64,000 bases of DNA from Hydra vulgaris (taxonomy: Eukaryota > Cnidaria > Hydrozoa > Anthoathecata > Hydridae): positions 21,907,001 through 21,971,000 of the forward strand of contig NC_088933.1 in assembly GCF_038396675.1 (NCBI RefSeq), given 5' to 3'. The notes below the pieces were generated by a model. The model made no database searches. It was not told the DNA's origin and was given only the letters and a program-made list of their open reading frames with translations. Shown piece after piece: positions 12,521 to 46,889 of this stretch (position 1 is the stretch's first letter; each line of letters starts with the position of its first letter). The translations under genes were made by a program, and so were the position numbers.

Positions 12521-13318
12521 ATGTATAGGAGATTTTTTCCAATTATTATGTGTTACGGTAACTTTTCAGATATTTTTTGTTTCTCGAAAGAAGCACCACA
12601 TATGTTGCATAAAACATCAAGCAAGTTCATACATTTGTTTACATAATCGATCTATTACATAAACAAAAAAAATCAATGATGTTATGTACTTAAACTCTTA
12701 GGAATAAAACACGCTTAAATAAATTATCAAGCCTGTAATATGCTGATTTTATGGCCTACAACAAAATGGAAAGCAAACTTTTACTTTGACTATTATAAGG
12801 AGCAAGAGCCACAAATTTTCTGTGACCAATTGAACTAAGCTTGACAACTTCGATTTTATCAAATCTAAAGATTCAAAAAAGAGGACCTCTATGTTTGCTC
12901 TCATTTAGGCTGATGGATGTTTGTGCATAGTTTTTGAAAATTTTTACCTATTTCAGCTAGGGCTAGCACAGTAAGATATGGGTTCAGAAACTGTATGTAT
13001 TGTTTGATGTAAAGCTTAATTCTGATCAAATTTGATTTTACTACTTATACTTATTCATTTGCTAAGAGCTCTGATATTCTGGATTAAAGGAAAAATTGTT
13101 ATATTTTTTGTTTAGAAAAAATTATATTTTAGCTACTTTATTCATTATAAAAATCATTTTTTTCATACTGGAACCCTTGCATACTATATTGCAAGATATT
13201 GATGCTAAGGTCCATGATTCTTAACTTACTAAATCTCTTATTCTATCTCAGAAGCTTTTTGAGACTTTGTCAATGAAAAAGTGTAATGTTCTATCTCTCA
13301 TACATGGGTGTAATATTC

Positions 13319-13640
13319 AGTGATGGATCCAGGATTTTTTGTTGGGGGAGGGAGATGTTGATACCAAAAGTGGTCAGCATAATTTAAATAAAAATCCTAG
13401 GTTTCATTACCTGTTGTTCTTCTCTCTTGATAATCTTAATAAAATATTTATACAGCTAAGACAAATAAACTAAAAGAAAAATGAAGGACTTGAAAAAAAA
13501 AAAAAAAAAAAAAATTAGAAATTCAAGAAACAAAAAATTTTTCATTGGAAACTATTCAGTGTTGAAAATACTGCTTTTAGCTGTCTCCAATTTTCAAAAA
13601 TTGTGGAGATCGCTCTGACCCCTCTATCTATGGCCCCTCT
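13319..13640. mobile_element. One end of a CAGTGATGGATCCAGG element
   Basis: CAGTGATGGATCCAGGATTT at 13319 matches the terminal motif class of the 3366-3992 MITE. The sequence then runs through G-rich and poly-A tracts. I cannot find the complementary end, so this is a truncated or diverged copy with an uncertain right limit. Confidence 0.4.
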
Positions 13641-13675
13641 TACCCAATTAGTCTTTTTGTTATTTTCTTTCTTTG

Positions 13676-13770
13676 AAGTCTTTGAATCTTTAATTAACAA
13701 ACTTTTGTTATCTCAACTTTAGACCTAACACTTATTCTTGGACAATCAGTACAGATTTTGATCCTTTTTT
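13676..13770 (+). mobile_element. Short LINE-A fragment
   Basis: TTTGAATCTTTAATTAACAA matches the LINE-A sequence at 22557, just upstream of the reverse transcriptase core. Similarity fades after about 95 bp. Confidence 0.5.
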
Positions 13771-14271
13771 ATACATTGGCTGGTGAATTAAAACTCAATC
13801 AAAACTTAGTCGCTTACTGCTAATAAGTATTGTGGTGTTGTTGTTATGGCAACAACACTACATTTTTATGAATGGCAACGCTCTTACTAGTTCCTCTTCT
13901 TATGTCTTGGATTAATCTTAATTACTGTTTTTTTATGGGAAACATTTATAATATATTTCAAAGTTATTATCCACAAAAATTGCCTCTCATTATGGTGCTT
14001 GCCATTTTTTTACTATAACACATTTAAGTTGGCTTTGTCTGAGTATATTAATATATGTAAATATTTTTAAAGTAATAATAAGATTGTTTCTTTATTTTAA
14101 AATAGTTTTTCTTCTTCATGTATGTATGGAATAAAAAAGTTCAAAATTTTTAGTTCATAAACTTCTAAATGTTATTTTTTTTTACTAATATTAGTTTATG
14201 ATATAAAAATCCTTCTATTGCTCTTTATGGGCAGATTTATAACAATTTACTGAATGGTATATTTATAAAAA

Positions 14272-37371
<23,100 letters not shown>

Positions 37372-37589
37372 AACACATTACTTTAACACTGTACTCTCCT
37401 GAGACTCTCATGGTAAATTTTTTTTTGTTTAATTTCTATTATTGGGTTTAGTAAAGTGTTATAAAATAAATTTTAAAAACAAAACTAAATTTAAACATTT
37501 TTTTATTCAGATTTAACTTATATTATAGGAAATAGAGAGGGTGGGAAAGGGAGAGAGAGTCAATTATAATTTTTTTGTTCTTTTTTTTA

Positions 37590-37900
37590 TTATTTCAATT
37601 ATTTATTTCCAACAACCGCTATTAGAGTTGGAAGTTACTGGAAGAGAAAAGATGAAGTTTATAAAGCAAGATAATGATTACCAAACAACTTAAAAGATTG
37701 CAAATTAAATAAATCAGGAAAACAAGATGAAGGGAGTGAATTCCCAAAGAACTGATGTTCAAGGAAAAAAAATCGACAAATAAGAATTTTTGGAACACTT
37801 AGGAACAGTCATAGTAAAAGGATGAAACTGAATTGAATGACAAATAACACAAGAATGAGAGCACGGACTATTGAGGAGCAAACATGCAAATAGTGTTTTG
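37590..37900 (-). mobile_element. LINE-A 3' end, minus strand
   Basis: Reverse complement of the LINE-A 3' end: CGCTATTAGAGTTGGAAGTT, then ATCCTTTTACTATGACTGTT-type sequence in reverse, then the conserved VTVPKCSKNS coding block. Truncated beyond about 37900. Confidence 0.75.
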
Positions 37901-38086
37901 TCACAAAATTAAAAAAATAATCTATGGCAGTAAATAGTTTCGCTTTTATAAATTTCATAATATAAAGCAGAGATTTTTTAATATATCTAAATAAAAAAGA
38001 ATCGAAGTAAAATGCAAACTCGGTTTCGTCCCAAACTAATTTTATTCAGAAAAATATTTGTCCATCTAACCAATCAAAAAAATTTC

Positions 38087-40034
38087 ACAGTGGCCATTTT
38101 TTTGTGACAAATCACTTTTTGAATGAAATGCATTCAAATTTCAAGGTTATATTGTTGTTTTTGTTGTCAGTTGTAACGCATTATAGTCAGTTGTAGTGCA
38201 TTATGTTTGATAATTTTGTCGTTGTGGTGATTTTGTAATATATATTTGAAAAAGTAATTAATGATGTCAGGCCATGAGAAAGATACAGTTCTTGTGGGTG
38301 ATGCAAATGTGGGAACCAGGAAAAGAAAAGTAACAAGTGGAAAAAGAGCTGAAGATAAAAAAAAAAAAAGAAAAGATATTTTACTCCCCCAGGCTCAAGC
38401 ATCTATGAACCTTGCAATCACAATTCATCAAACAATTGTTTTTTATGTTATAAAATAGCACCATCATTTGTTAAGAACATAAGGGATAATTTTTATAAAC
38501 AGAGACAAGATAACATGATTGCCAATATGTTAGAAGTTTCAAGTGCTATCAAAAGAAGGCGGCCAAGACTCACAGCCCAAAAACAAAAGAAAGGAGGTTT
38601 GCACAATTTCAAAGTAAAATGTTATCTAAAATCTGACCAGTTACCATGCTTGCCTGTTTGTAAAAACCTATTTCTCAGTGTAATGAAAATAGGTTGTACG
38701 AGATTGCAAAATATTTACAAGAAAACAAGTGTTGGACATCCTGTAGAAGACAAACGAGGTAGAGACAGCAAGCCATAAGTCTATTGAAAAGAAAGCTTCT
38801 GTGAGAGCATTTATAAATCAACTGCTGGGGTACAGAAAGCCATGATAATAGGAATATATCAAAGAGAATTTATTTGTGATGTGATCTTAGTATTAAAAAA
38901 TTAATCACTCTATACAATGAAACCTGTAAAAACAATAAGAAGGTCCATTTTGTAATGTTCAGAAGAATTTTTGTGAATGAATTTAATATAGGTTTTAAGT
39001 CTCCAGCTACTGATACGTGCAGTTACTGCACTTTGTTGAACATACATATAGAAAATTCTGTAAAAGGCTCCAGTGAATGTAATAATTATATCACTCAAAA
39101 AAGGATTCACAAAAAACGAGCTAATGCATTTTATACACTTTTGAAAGCAGATGTAGCAACTGCTTTAGATTTTTGTTTTGATATGAGTTCAAGAGGCATT
39201 TTATTCAAGACAAATGAATTTTTATAATTTATGTATTACTGATCTTAGTTGTATTAAGCCATTATCCTATACCTGGATAGAAGAACAACCAGGCAAAGGC
39301 AGCCAGAAGGTATCATCAACCCTACTGCATTTTTTACAGAATACGGATTTTCAATCAAAGAGGTTACTACACTTTTTTTGTAACAAATGTGTTTTTCAAA
39401 ACAAAAATAATACTGTGTTGAGAACAGCAATACATTTTCTTCAGATTCAACCCAATAACTCTACAAGTATAAACAAGATACGGTTTTATTTTCCTGTTTG
39501 AGGTCATAGTTTTTTACCGGCAGATTTTTGGTATGGTGGAAAAAAAGCTAAGAAAATGTGAAATTATTTTATCCAAAGATGAGTATTATGACATTTACTC
39601 AGAAGTAGGTGAAGTGAGAAAATGTGGCATTCGCTGGGATTTAAATATCACAAAATCACTGCAGAGATACTATAAGGATCTACCCATGATAAGTGATGTA
39701 AAATGAATCTATATTACCAAGAAACAGAAAGATAAGCAAAACTCGATCAAAGTTAGAGCAATGCAAAATTTTTTCTTTGAATCAGATGCTGAAAATTTTC
39801 TTTCACTAACTAAACGAAATGTTAATAACAGATATTTGAAAAACTTAACAGCAATTTTATCACTGCAGAGATGCATTATGTTTACTATAGTTTACTATAG
39901 CAATACACGAGAAGTTTATTTAAAAAGAAATACTAAAACCAATTAGTAAGGTACAAGAAAGTAATAAGTTTTTTCTATTTTACCACACATTTGATCCGGT
40001 GGACAAAACACTTTTTGCATGTTTGCTCCTCTAT
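38087..40034 (+). pseudogene. Decayed repeat-associated gene, GQNKN/GHSFLP family
   Basis: Plus-strand frames in succession from an ATG at 38261. A basic N-terminus is followed by HPVEDKRGRDS, then FRRIFVNEFNIGFKSPATDT followed by CSYC (38955 on). An RGSxEV-like block (GKGSQKVSSTLLHFL) follows, then CVFQNKNN and V*GHSFLPADFW. The order FNxxFxxPxxDxCxxC, GQNKN, GHSFLP is common in cnidarian and arthropod repeat proteins, which I believe are annotated as a domain of unknown function (DUF7869-like). I cannot name the transposon superfamily. Many stops and frameshifts. The right side is cut by LINE-A at about 40035. Confidence 0.55.
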
Positions 40035-40088
40035 TATTGTATTTAAAGAAAAGAGAAAAAGAAGCAACATTACCACAATGTGATAGTG

Positions 40089-43000
40089 CACAGTGTGCCC
40101 AGAATGTGGTTTTTTGGAAAAAATTCATAAATCCGTTATTTGTTAATGAAATCTTGTGAAAACTTTAGTATATTACTTTTTTGGGCTGAAGAATCTGATT
40201 CTGAGGTTAGTTTTTACGTGTGGGCACTCTGACCCAGTAAATGGGGGGAGGGGCGCCAAGAGTCATGCTCTTACTTTTTTCAAAATTTTCAAATAAACTA
40301 TAAAATATAAATTAAAAAATAAAATTTTTTTTAAAAAAATTTGTCTTCCACCGCCCCCCGCCCTATATAACAAATAGCCTCTCGATCCCTGTGACCAGTA
40401 AGCTCATAGCTAGCTAGGTTGCTTGGAAAAGGATATCATATCCAATTCATAATGAAATATGTTTGACTATTAATAATTTCAAGAAACTCATAATGAAATG
40501 AATTTGAGTTTATAATAATTTAATATTAAACACAAATATACACAGATATTAATCTTATTGATTTTATATGGTCACAGAAAACATTCTTGAATTATCATTT
40601 TTTCTTCAGTAAATATGTTGTTCACGTCTACTTTACACCCTCTTGTGGTATGTCCGAATTTTCCACATAATCCACATTGCAAAAGTCTTTTTTTACTGGC
40701 AATAATTGGATGTGTTCTTATCATCAGTCTGCAGTAAATGTCATGTGTATTAATTTGCAAAGACATCTGTCTGGCTTTACAACTTGTTCCTGATTTATAA
40801 ACCTTAATGTATTTGTTCCAACTTTCGCTTGACTGCTCGGAGTACTTAGCAATGGGTGATCCACCTGTAAGCATAAACAGTTCCCAGGCATGTGCACACA
40901 TTTGATGTACGCTGGGGCTGAGCATAGCCCATGGAAATGTCTGTTTATGGAATATCATCAATCCATAACCAACTTCTTTAACTTTATCAGGATCAACTTT
41001 TTTGCTAACATCAACATGCTGATTAATGCTAAGTAGTATATTGAACTTAGATAACAAAGTCGAGAAGCTATCTTGGTCTTCTGTTTTAAGAATTATGGAA
41101 CAGATTGACTTTCTTTCTTTTGGATTAAAAAAACGATCTGCTAATGGTCCATTGTTAGTGTTACCACCACTAGAAGTAGAAGAATCAAGAAGCATTCCTG
41201 TTTTTTCACGTACGTTTTGAATAACTTTTTTTTTTGCTGTTTTCAGAGCAGTTTTTACCTTTATGTCCTGCTCAGACCATGTATGGGTTTGTTTACCCAC
41301 AATGTGATACAAAATTTTCAGACAGTGGTCGAGTGCACGAAGCTTTTGATGCAGAATGGCAAAAAATTTTACATCTGATTCAACTATAGGTTCATGGCAT
41401 TGTCCATGTCTTTCTGTATCTTTGTACAAGATTTTGCCATTTTCTAGTCTTCTCCAGGTACTGAGCACATCATTGTAATTTTAATCTATGGTGAACCCAT
41501 GTAGTATACATACCAGGTCATTGGCATCACTTCTGGAACATTTGCAGTAGTGACAAAAAGCTCCAGAATCACCCACCAATAAGTCTACCATTTTGCCATC
41601 AACCATACTAATCTCTGTTTTTACAAATATTTGTAACCCATTTTTTGAAAGAATAGGCTGAGTTTCATTTTTAGGCAGTTGACTCAGAGTTGCTTTAAAA
41701 TACTCCTTAACACTCTCCCTAGTTTCTTTTGCTTTCACTAGAATAACAGGCCTGGCAAAAGTAATAGAGTTAGGGGTTGGATTAGTCCAGATTACTTGGT
41801 TTTTTGAATCTTTAATTTCAAGAGGACACCAATAGGAACAAATATAATTTGTTCCCTTTAAGTCTGCATCTTGAGGATCGGAAAACTGATGACGATAATT
41901 GTGATTTCCAGACCCATCAAGTCCAAATTTACCCTCTACATGTATAGAATGATTTTCAGCACAAAACTCAGATATATCTAGTAGAGACTCAACAGTGTCT
42001 TTGATAACATTGTTCACAGGGGATGAAGTTTGCTTGTCGTCACTGCTTAATTCTTTTGGTAGCAAAGTACGTTTAAAGGTATCTACATCATTCCTTGTTG
42101 GCAACATTAGTTTTGGGAGAAGCTCAAGTCTCAGTTCCTAGGGAAATATACAAAATTTAAACGTACAATTATAAAAACAATTAACTACAACAGTATTTGA
42201 TTGCATACTTTACCTGATATTTATTTATGGATAGATCCAAGTTGTAAATTAAAGCAATTGCTTCCTGTACCGATATTGTTGAAAGTTTTACTCCTTCCAT
42301 CTTCCCCCATCTTTTTTCACATCTTTGGACAACTTCTTTTAAGTATTCTGATTTATCTACACCTTGTTCACTCACATGTTTTTCCACAATGTCCACAAAA
42401 TCATCCAGAATTTTGTTGTATGTACGTTTTTCAGGTTGATCACTGGATTAAATGATAACGTTTTATGAAAAGTAAAAAAATAGCTACTGGGTGTCCCAAA
42501 TAACATGATGCTTAAGAAATTCAAATAAATGTCAACAGTTAAACTTTTACCTTAGTCTTTTTGATTTCCGTCCTCTTTTAGCTTGTGGAGCTCCATCTTC
42601 TTCTACATCACCCCTGGATGATGATGAGGCTGCAACAGGTAGATTTCCAGGCAGTTTTATCCCAACTTCGTTTCTCCAAAATTCCAATTCGGCCACAAGT
42701 TTATTTTGTTTCAACTTTGAATATTTTTTTACATGTCTTTCAAATTGCTTTAGAATTTTCTTGATGTTATCTTTTTCATCTTCTAAAGTTAGATTATGTC
42801 TCACTTTGATTGTTTTTAAAATTAGCTTTGATTTTTCCAATGAACTTAATTTGATGTTCAAGGTTAGTAAAATTTCTTCTAATTTTCCTTTTTTTATCAA
42901 TAACATTTTATCACATGTAATCAACAGGAATTCCTGAATCGTCCGTGAAAGTTTATTTTCATAAATTACGCAACCTCAAATATCAAACTTGTACGAACAA

Positions 43001-43555
43001 ATAAAATTCAAACTTAAATTACTCAATTTCCGGGGATAACCAGACTGTGTAATTTTTACACATAAAAATAGAAAGTCTACATTGAATGAAACATTTGAGT
43101 TTGTTTGCGGCCTCCTGCGGCCTTTTTTTTCCTGTGACTTTGTTTTTAAAAAAAATTAATATGTTTTCATATATTTTAGAATTTTTTTAGGTATAAACAA
43201 AACTGCACAAAACAAATTTTTAAACTTCAATTTCAATTTTTATTGAAGTAATTCACAAATTAAATATTATTTACAGACCAGGATAGAATTTTTTTTTAAA
43301 TTTATGGAGTCAATTTTGATATATAGCGTTTCAAAGTTATTGTTAAAAAACAGTATTGGTACAGTTTTAATACAAATATTTTGAGTCAACTTTTTCTTCA
43401 ACTTCAAACAGCTATAAAAACAAAATGGTTTGATGAATTTATAATTTTTTTTTTGCCATGACCTACATATGTCTTACACAACATAAATTTACAAATTAAA
43501 GTGAAAAAATAAAAGGTAAGAAAAATGAATTTTTTCATGTCCTGGGCACACTGTG
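40089..43555 (-). mobile_element. Transib (RAG1-like) DNA transposon, 3467 bp
   Basis: Both ends begin CACAGTGTGCCCAG, whose first seven bases equal the V(D)J recombination signal heptamer, as is typical of Transib ends. The 5-bp duplication TAGTG is perfect (40084-40088 and 43556-43560), the length Transib makes. The flanks are continuous LINE-A sequence, so the target is known. The element encodes one spliced transposase on the minus strand. Complete ends, an exact duplication and one nonsense codon point to recent activity. 40100-40570 is non-coding and G/C-run rich near 40240 and 40350. Confidence 0.95.
40572..42906 (-). pseudogene. Transib transposase, three exons, one in-frame stop
   Basis: Exons 42906-42551, 42442-42214 and 42137-40572 join in phase into 717 codons including the stop. 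The N-terminus is lysine-rich and coiled, ending AKRGRKSK. Exon 3 holds the RAG1/Transib core: GKFGLDGSGNHNYRHQ, the NPTPNSITFARPVIL block, a CHYC zinc pair in GDSGAFCHYCKCS, NVREKTGMLLDSS with TNNGPLADRFF, and SPSVHQMC then KYSEQSSESWNKYIKVYKS, where RAG1 has its catalytic glutamate. The C-terminus adds a CX2CX4HX4C knuckle (CGLCGKFGHTTRGC). The only lesion I see is TAA at 41481-41483, between HGFTID and NYNDVLSTW. Confidence 0.9.
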
Positions 43556-43659
43556 TAGTGGGTGAAGTTTGACTGCAAGAGCAGGTCCAACTATGTTTAC
43601 AATGCGATTTTGCACTTTTTCTAAAAGAGAATGGGTATCATTTGAAGATCTGCCTCAGA

Positions 43660-44231
43660 TATAATAATAAAAAAAAATAATAAAGTTTAGGCTGCACTAG
43701 AAGTAGGTTCTAGTAAACCAGTTTGCTTGGTTATAGCAGCTGTTGCACTTTTTAGTGCTTGTCATAAATGTTATTGAAGCAGTTAACTGAAATCTTCTCT
43801 TTGAGCACAGTTCTTTGTTACTTGCTTAGAAAAACGATGAAGCAAACTCCACTCGCTGGTCCTTCAAAACCGATTGAGCTTGTAGTTGTGTTTGGGTAAT
43901 ATTGTTTGATAATGTTGAAATTATTTATCATTTTAAAATATTGAATTGCATCACCTCTATTATGCCTTTCTTCTAATATTTTAAAATCAATTTTTGTAAG
44001 TCTCTTTTGGTATGTCATGTCATTTAGTTCAGGAACCAGCTTTGTAGCTCCTCTTTGGACCTTTTCAATTGGGTAAATGTCTAATTGGTGGTAAGGATTC
44101 CAAACTGAGGGCGCATACTACTCTAGATGAGGACGGACAAAGGAACAATAAAGTATTAAAATTGTTTCTATATTCCATGTTTTAAATGACCCCTATTAAT
44201 TAAAATTGTTTCTATATTCCATGTTTTAAAT
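43660..44231 (-). mobile_element. LINE-B (L2/CR1-like) 3' end nested in LINE-A
   Basis: The minus strand encodes VWNPYHQLDIYPIEKVQR, KLVPELND and then TYQKRLTKIDFKILEERHNR, the C-terminal end of an L2/CR1-type reverse transcriptase. An AATAATAAAA tail lies at 43663-43685. LINE-A resumes at about 44232. A 31-bp stretch (TTAAAATTGTTTCTATATTC...) is duplicated at 44156 and 44200. One internal stop. Confidence 0.7.
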
Positions 44232-44760
44232 TTTATATGGCAACAGTATTACATACAAAGGCGGACTTGAGATTTATTGAGGTAAGATTGATTGAGAATA
44301 GAATCTGTAGTAAGAAAGAGGCGAACACGATAAAGAGATGCAACCTTAGCAGATGCTAATTTTGCAATGGTTTTGATATATTTCAAAGAAATTTTGGAAG
44401 TAAGAGCTAATTCTAAAAGATGAAGAATAGATTACTCATCCAGTACATTCCCAAACTTCTGCGGAAACGAGAGCTTTAGCTCTCGCTCTCGTCTAAACTC
44501 CCCTAAAATAGTTTATGGGAGAAATTTACAGCTCTGGTAAGAGTATAATTTTTTATCTCAATAGTATAATTCTAACTAAAATGAAAAATACAAAGTCATT
44601 TTTATAAAAATATATAAATTAGTTGCATAATAAACTGTAATGCTTTTTCAAAGGTTGATGCAAAAAAAATAAATTAAAAAAGAGCACCGATTGAAATGCA
44701 CATGTTTTTTGATTATATTGGACTAACTGACAAATATAAAATTGTTACACTCTAAATTAT

Positions 44761-44880
44761 ATTGATAAAATATAAAATTATTTAACTGATAAAATTTAAA
44801 ATTATTTAACTGATAAAATATAAAATTATTTAACTGATAAAATATAAAATTATTTAACTGATAAAATATAAAATTATTAC
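44761..44880. repeat. 24-bp tandem repeat, 5 copies
   Basis: GATAAAATATAAAATTATTT recurs five times at 24-bp spacing within the LINE-A host region. Confidence 0.88.
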
Positions 44881-45118
44881 ACTTTAAATTATTGCATAAT
44901 AATTTTTATTTTATCAATGATTTATTCACTTTCATTGTAAAATATTAATTATTATAATTCTTATAATAATTCTTAAAATGCCTGAATTCTATTACAATAA
45001 GAAAATATAAAATATTTTTTATAAGCAGTAGAAACTTTTATAGCTCTTTGTTATATTTTTTACCAAATAAGTAATGTTGTTAAATAAATAAATAGATAGC
45101 TAGTGTGAAAAATGGTAG

Positions 45119-45181
45119 TGCAGGCCTCATAGCGAGTAAATGAGCTGCTCTCGCGCTCATTTACTCCCTCTGAGGCCTGCA
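45119..45181. repeat. 63-bp hairpin inside LINE-A coding
   Basis: Nested inverted pairs TGCAGGCCTCA/TGAGGCCTGCA and GAGTAAATGAG/CTCATTTACTC surround an 11-base loop. The neighbouring LINE frame is otherwise as in copy 1, so this is an inserted or templated hairpin. Confidence 0.75.
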
Positions 45182-46423
45182 CATAATTCATAAATTTAGG
45201 AAGATCTAAATTATTGTGATAACAATTAGCTGAAAAAAGTTGAGTTTTATCTGAGTTAAAGTTCACCAGCCACTGAGAGCTACATGCTGTAGCAGAAGTG
45301 AAATCTTTTTCAAGCTCAAATGCCCCTTCCAAAAAATCAAAGAGTGTTTGCTTCTCATCAAGACAAGAGTAAATGGTAGTATCATCAGCAAACAAAACCA
45401 TCTTAGATGTAAGAATTTTTGAGAGATCGTTAATGTAAATTAAAAAAAGTATAGAGCCAAAGAACCTTGAGGAACCCCTGATGTTACAAGAAATAAAGAA
45501 GAGTGCTTTCCATCAAGGACAACTTTTATATTACGAGCAGTGAGAAAGGATTTAATAAACTTAAAGAAGTTACCTGATAAACCAAGAAAGATAGCTTATG
45601 GAGAAGACCAACATGCCAAACTTTATCAAAGGCTTTAGAAATGTTGAGAACGATAGCCTTAACCTATACACATCTATCTAATGCACAATAAAACCTATCA
45701 ATTATTACCGTTAATAAGTAAGCAGTAGAACAAGAAGATTGAAATCTATATTGATAATCAAAAAGTAACTTAATAGATTCAAGATGGAAGATTAAGTGTT
45801 TGTTGATTAAAGACTATAACAGGTATGTTGTCCAGACCACAAGCATTAGAAAAGTCTAAGCCGGAAATCACTTTAGATACAGAAGCTGGAGTAATATGAA
45901 TATCAAACAATGGATCAACCTATTTGTTGGCTATATCAGGTAGGTTTTGATTGGTGGAATCAAGAGATGATATTGATGAAAAATTCTTAGCAAACAATTC
46001 AGCTTTGTCTTTAGGTGAGGTAGCGAAATCTGAACCATGCAAGAAAGGTGGAATAGATTTGCCCTTATTATAGACACTTAATAATTCTCTAGAAATCTTA
46101 GGAACCTAATTTTTGAGATTAAATTCGAGATTTTGTGGCCTGTCAATAGGGGGCTTTGGCATTAAACAAAACCTTTTTACAATGGTTTCTAGCGATAATA
46201 AGCAGATGTCTGTTTACTGGACAATTGTTTTGGCAATAGATATTGAAGTAATGGTTACGATTTAAAATTGCAGCAGCACAATAAGAGGAAAACCATGGAG
46301 AAGAGTTAGGGTTGACTTGGAATTGTCGAGAGGGAATAAGAGTTTTTATGCCAGCCTAAATCCAAAAAGTTACATAAGAAGCACATTTGTCAGCAGGAAG
46401 ACAAAAAATTTCTACCTATATAA

Positions 46424-46624
<201 letters not shown>

Positions 46625-46744
46625 CAGTGCTCGAAGTGGGGCGGGATGCCATCCCGCCATCTTTTTATAAATCTCTAAAATTAACATGTTTTTTTTAATT
46701 TACCAAATACCATCCCATTACTTTTTTTTCACCACTTCGAGCAC

Positions 46745-46746
<2 letters not shown>
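46625..46746. mobile_element. 122-bp MITE with CAGTGCTCGAAGTGG ends
   Basis: Perfect 15-bp terminal inverted repeats (CAGTGCTCGAAGTGG and CCACTTCGAGCACTG) enclose a GGCGGGATGCCATCCCGCC palindrome. TA repeat lies on both sides, fitting an 8-bp TATATATA-like target. No coding; probably a hAT-type derivative. Confidence 0.88.
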
Positions 46747-46841
<95 letters not shown>

Positions 46842-46886
46842 TAATAGTATAATAATATATATTTATATATGTATATATATATATAT
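46747..46886. repeat. (TA)n right of the MITE
   Basis: TA array of about 93 bp, then two copies of ATGCTAATAGTATA at about 46839 and 46886. Confidence 0.93.
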
Positions 46887-46889
46887 GCT

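Larger units (their letters stand above)
40035..46390 (-). mobile_element. LINE-A copy 3, minus strand, host of two nested insertions
   Basis: LINE-A sequence at 40035-40088 resumes at 43556 after the Transib. It is interrupted again at about 43660-44231 by LINE-B, then runs to about 46390. MVLFADDTTIYSCLDEKQTLF at 45401 keeps the FADD catalytic box of reverse transcriptase, unlike copy 1. Farther left come the linker and endonuclease end with stops. A 63-bp hairpin (45119-45181) interrupts the coding. Confidence 0.82.

Noticed and set aside
41026-41220. Plus-strand frame within the Transib
   Set aside because: Antisense shadow of the transposase exon, as is 42201-42455.
40572-42906. Host RAG1-like immune gene
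   Set aside because: Terminal inverted repeats, a TAGTG duplication and insertion inside a LINE show a mobile Transib, not a domesticated gene. No RAG2-like partner is visible.
45000-46390. Separate reverse transcriptase gene
   Set aside because: Sequence and order match LINE-A copies 1 and 2, so it is another LINE-A copy.
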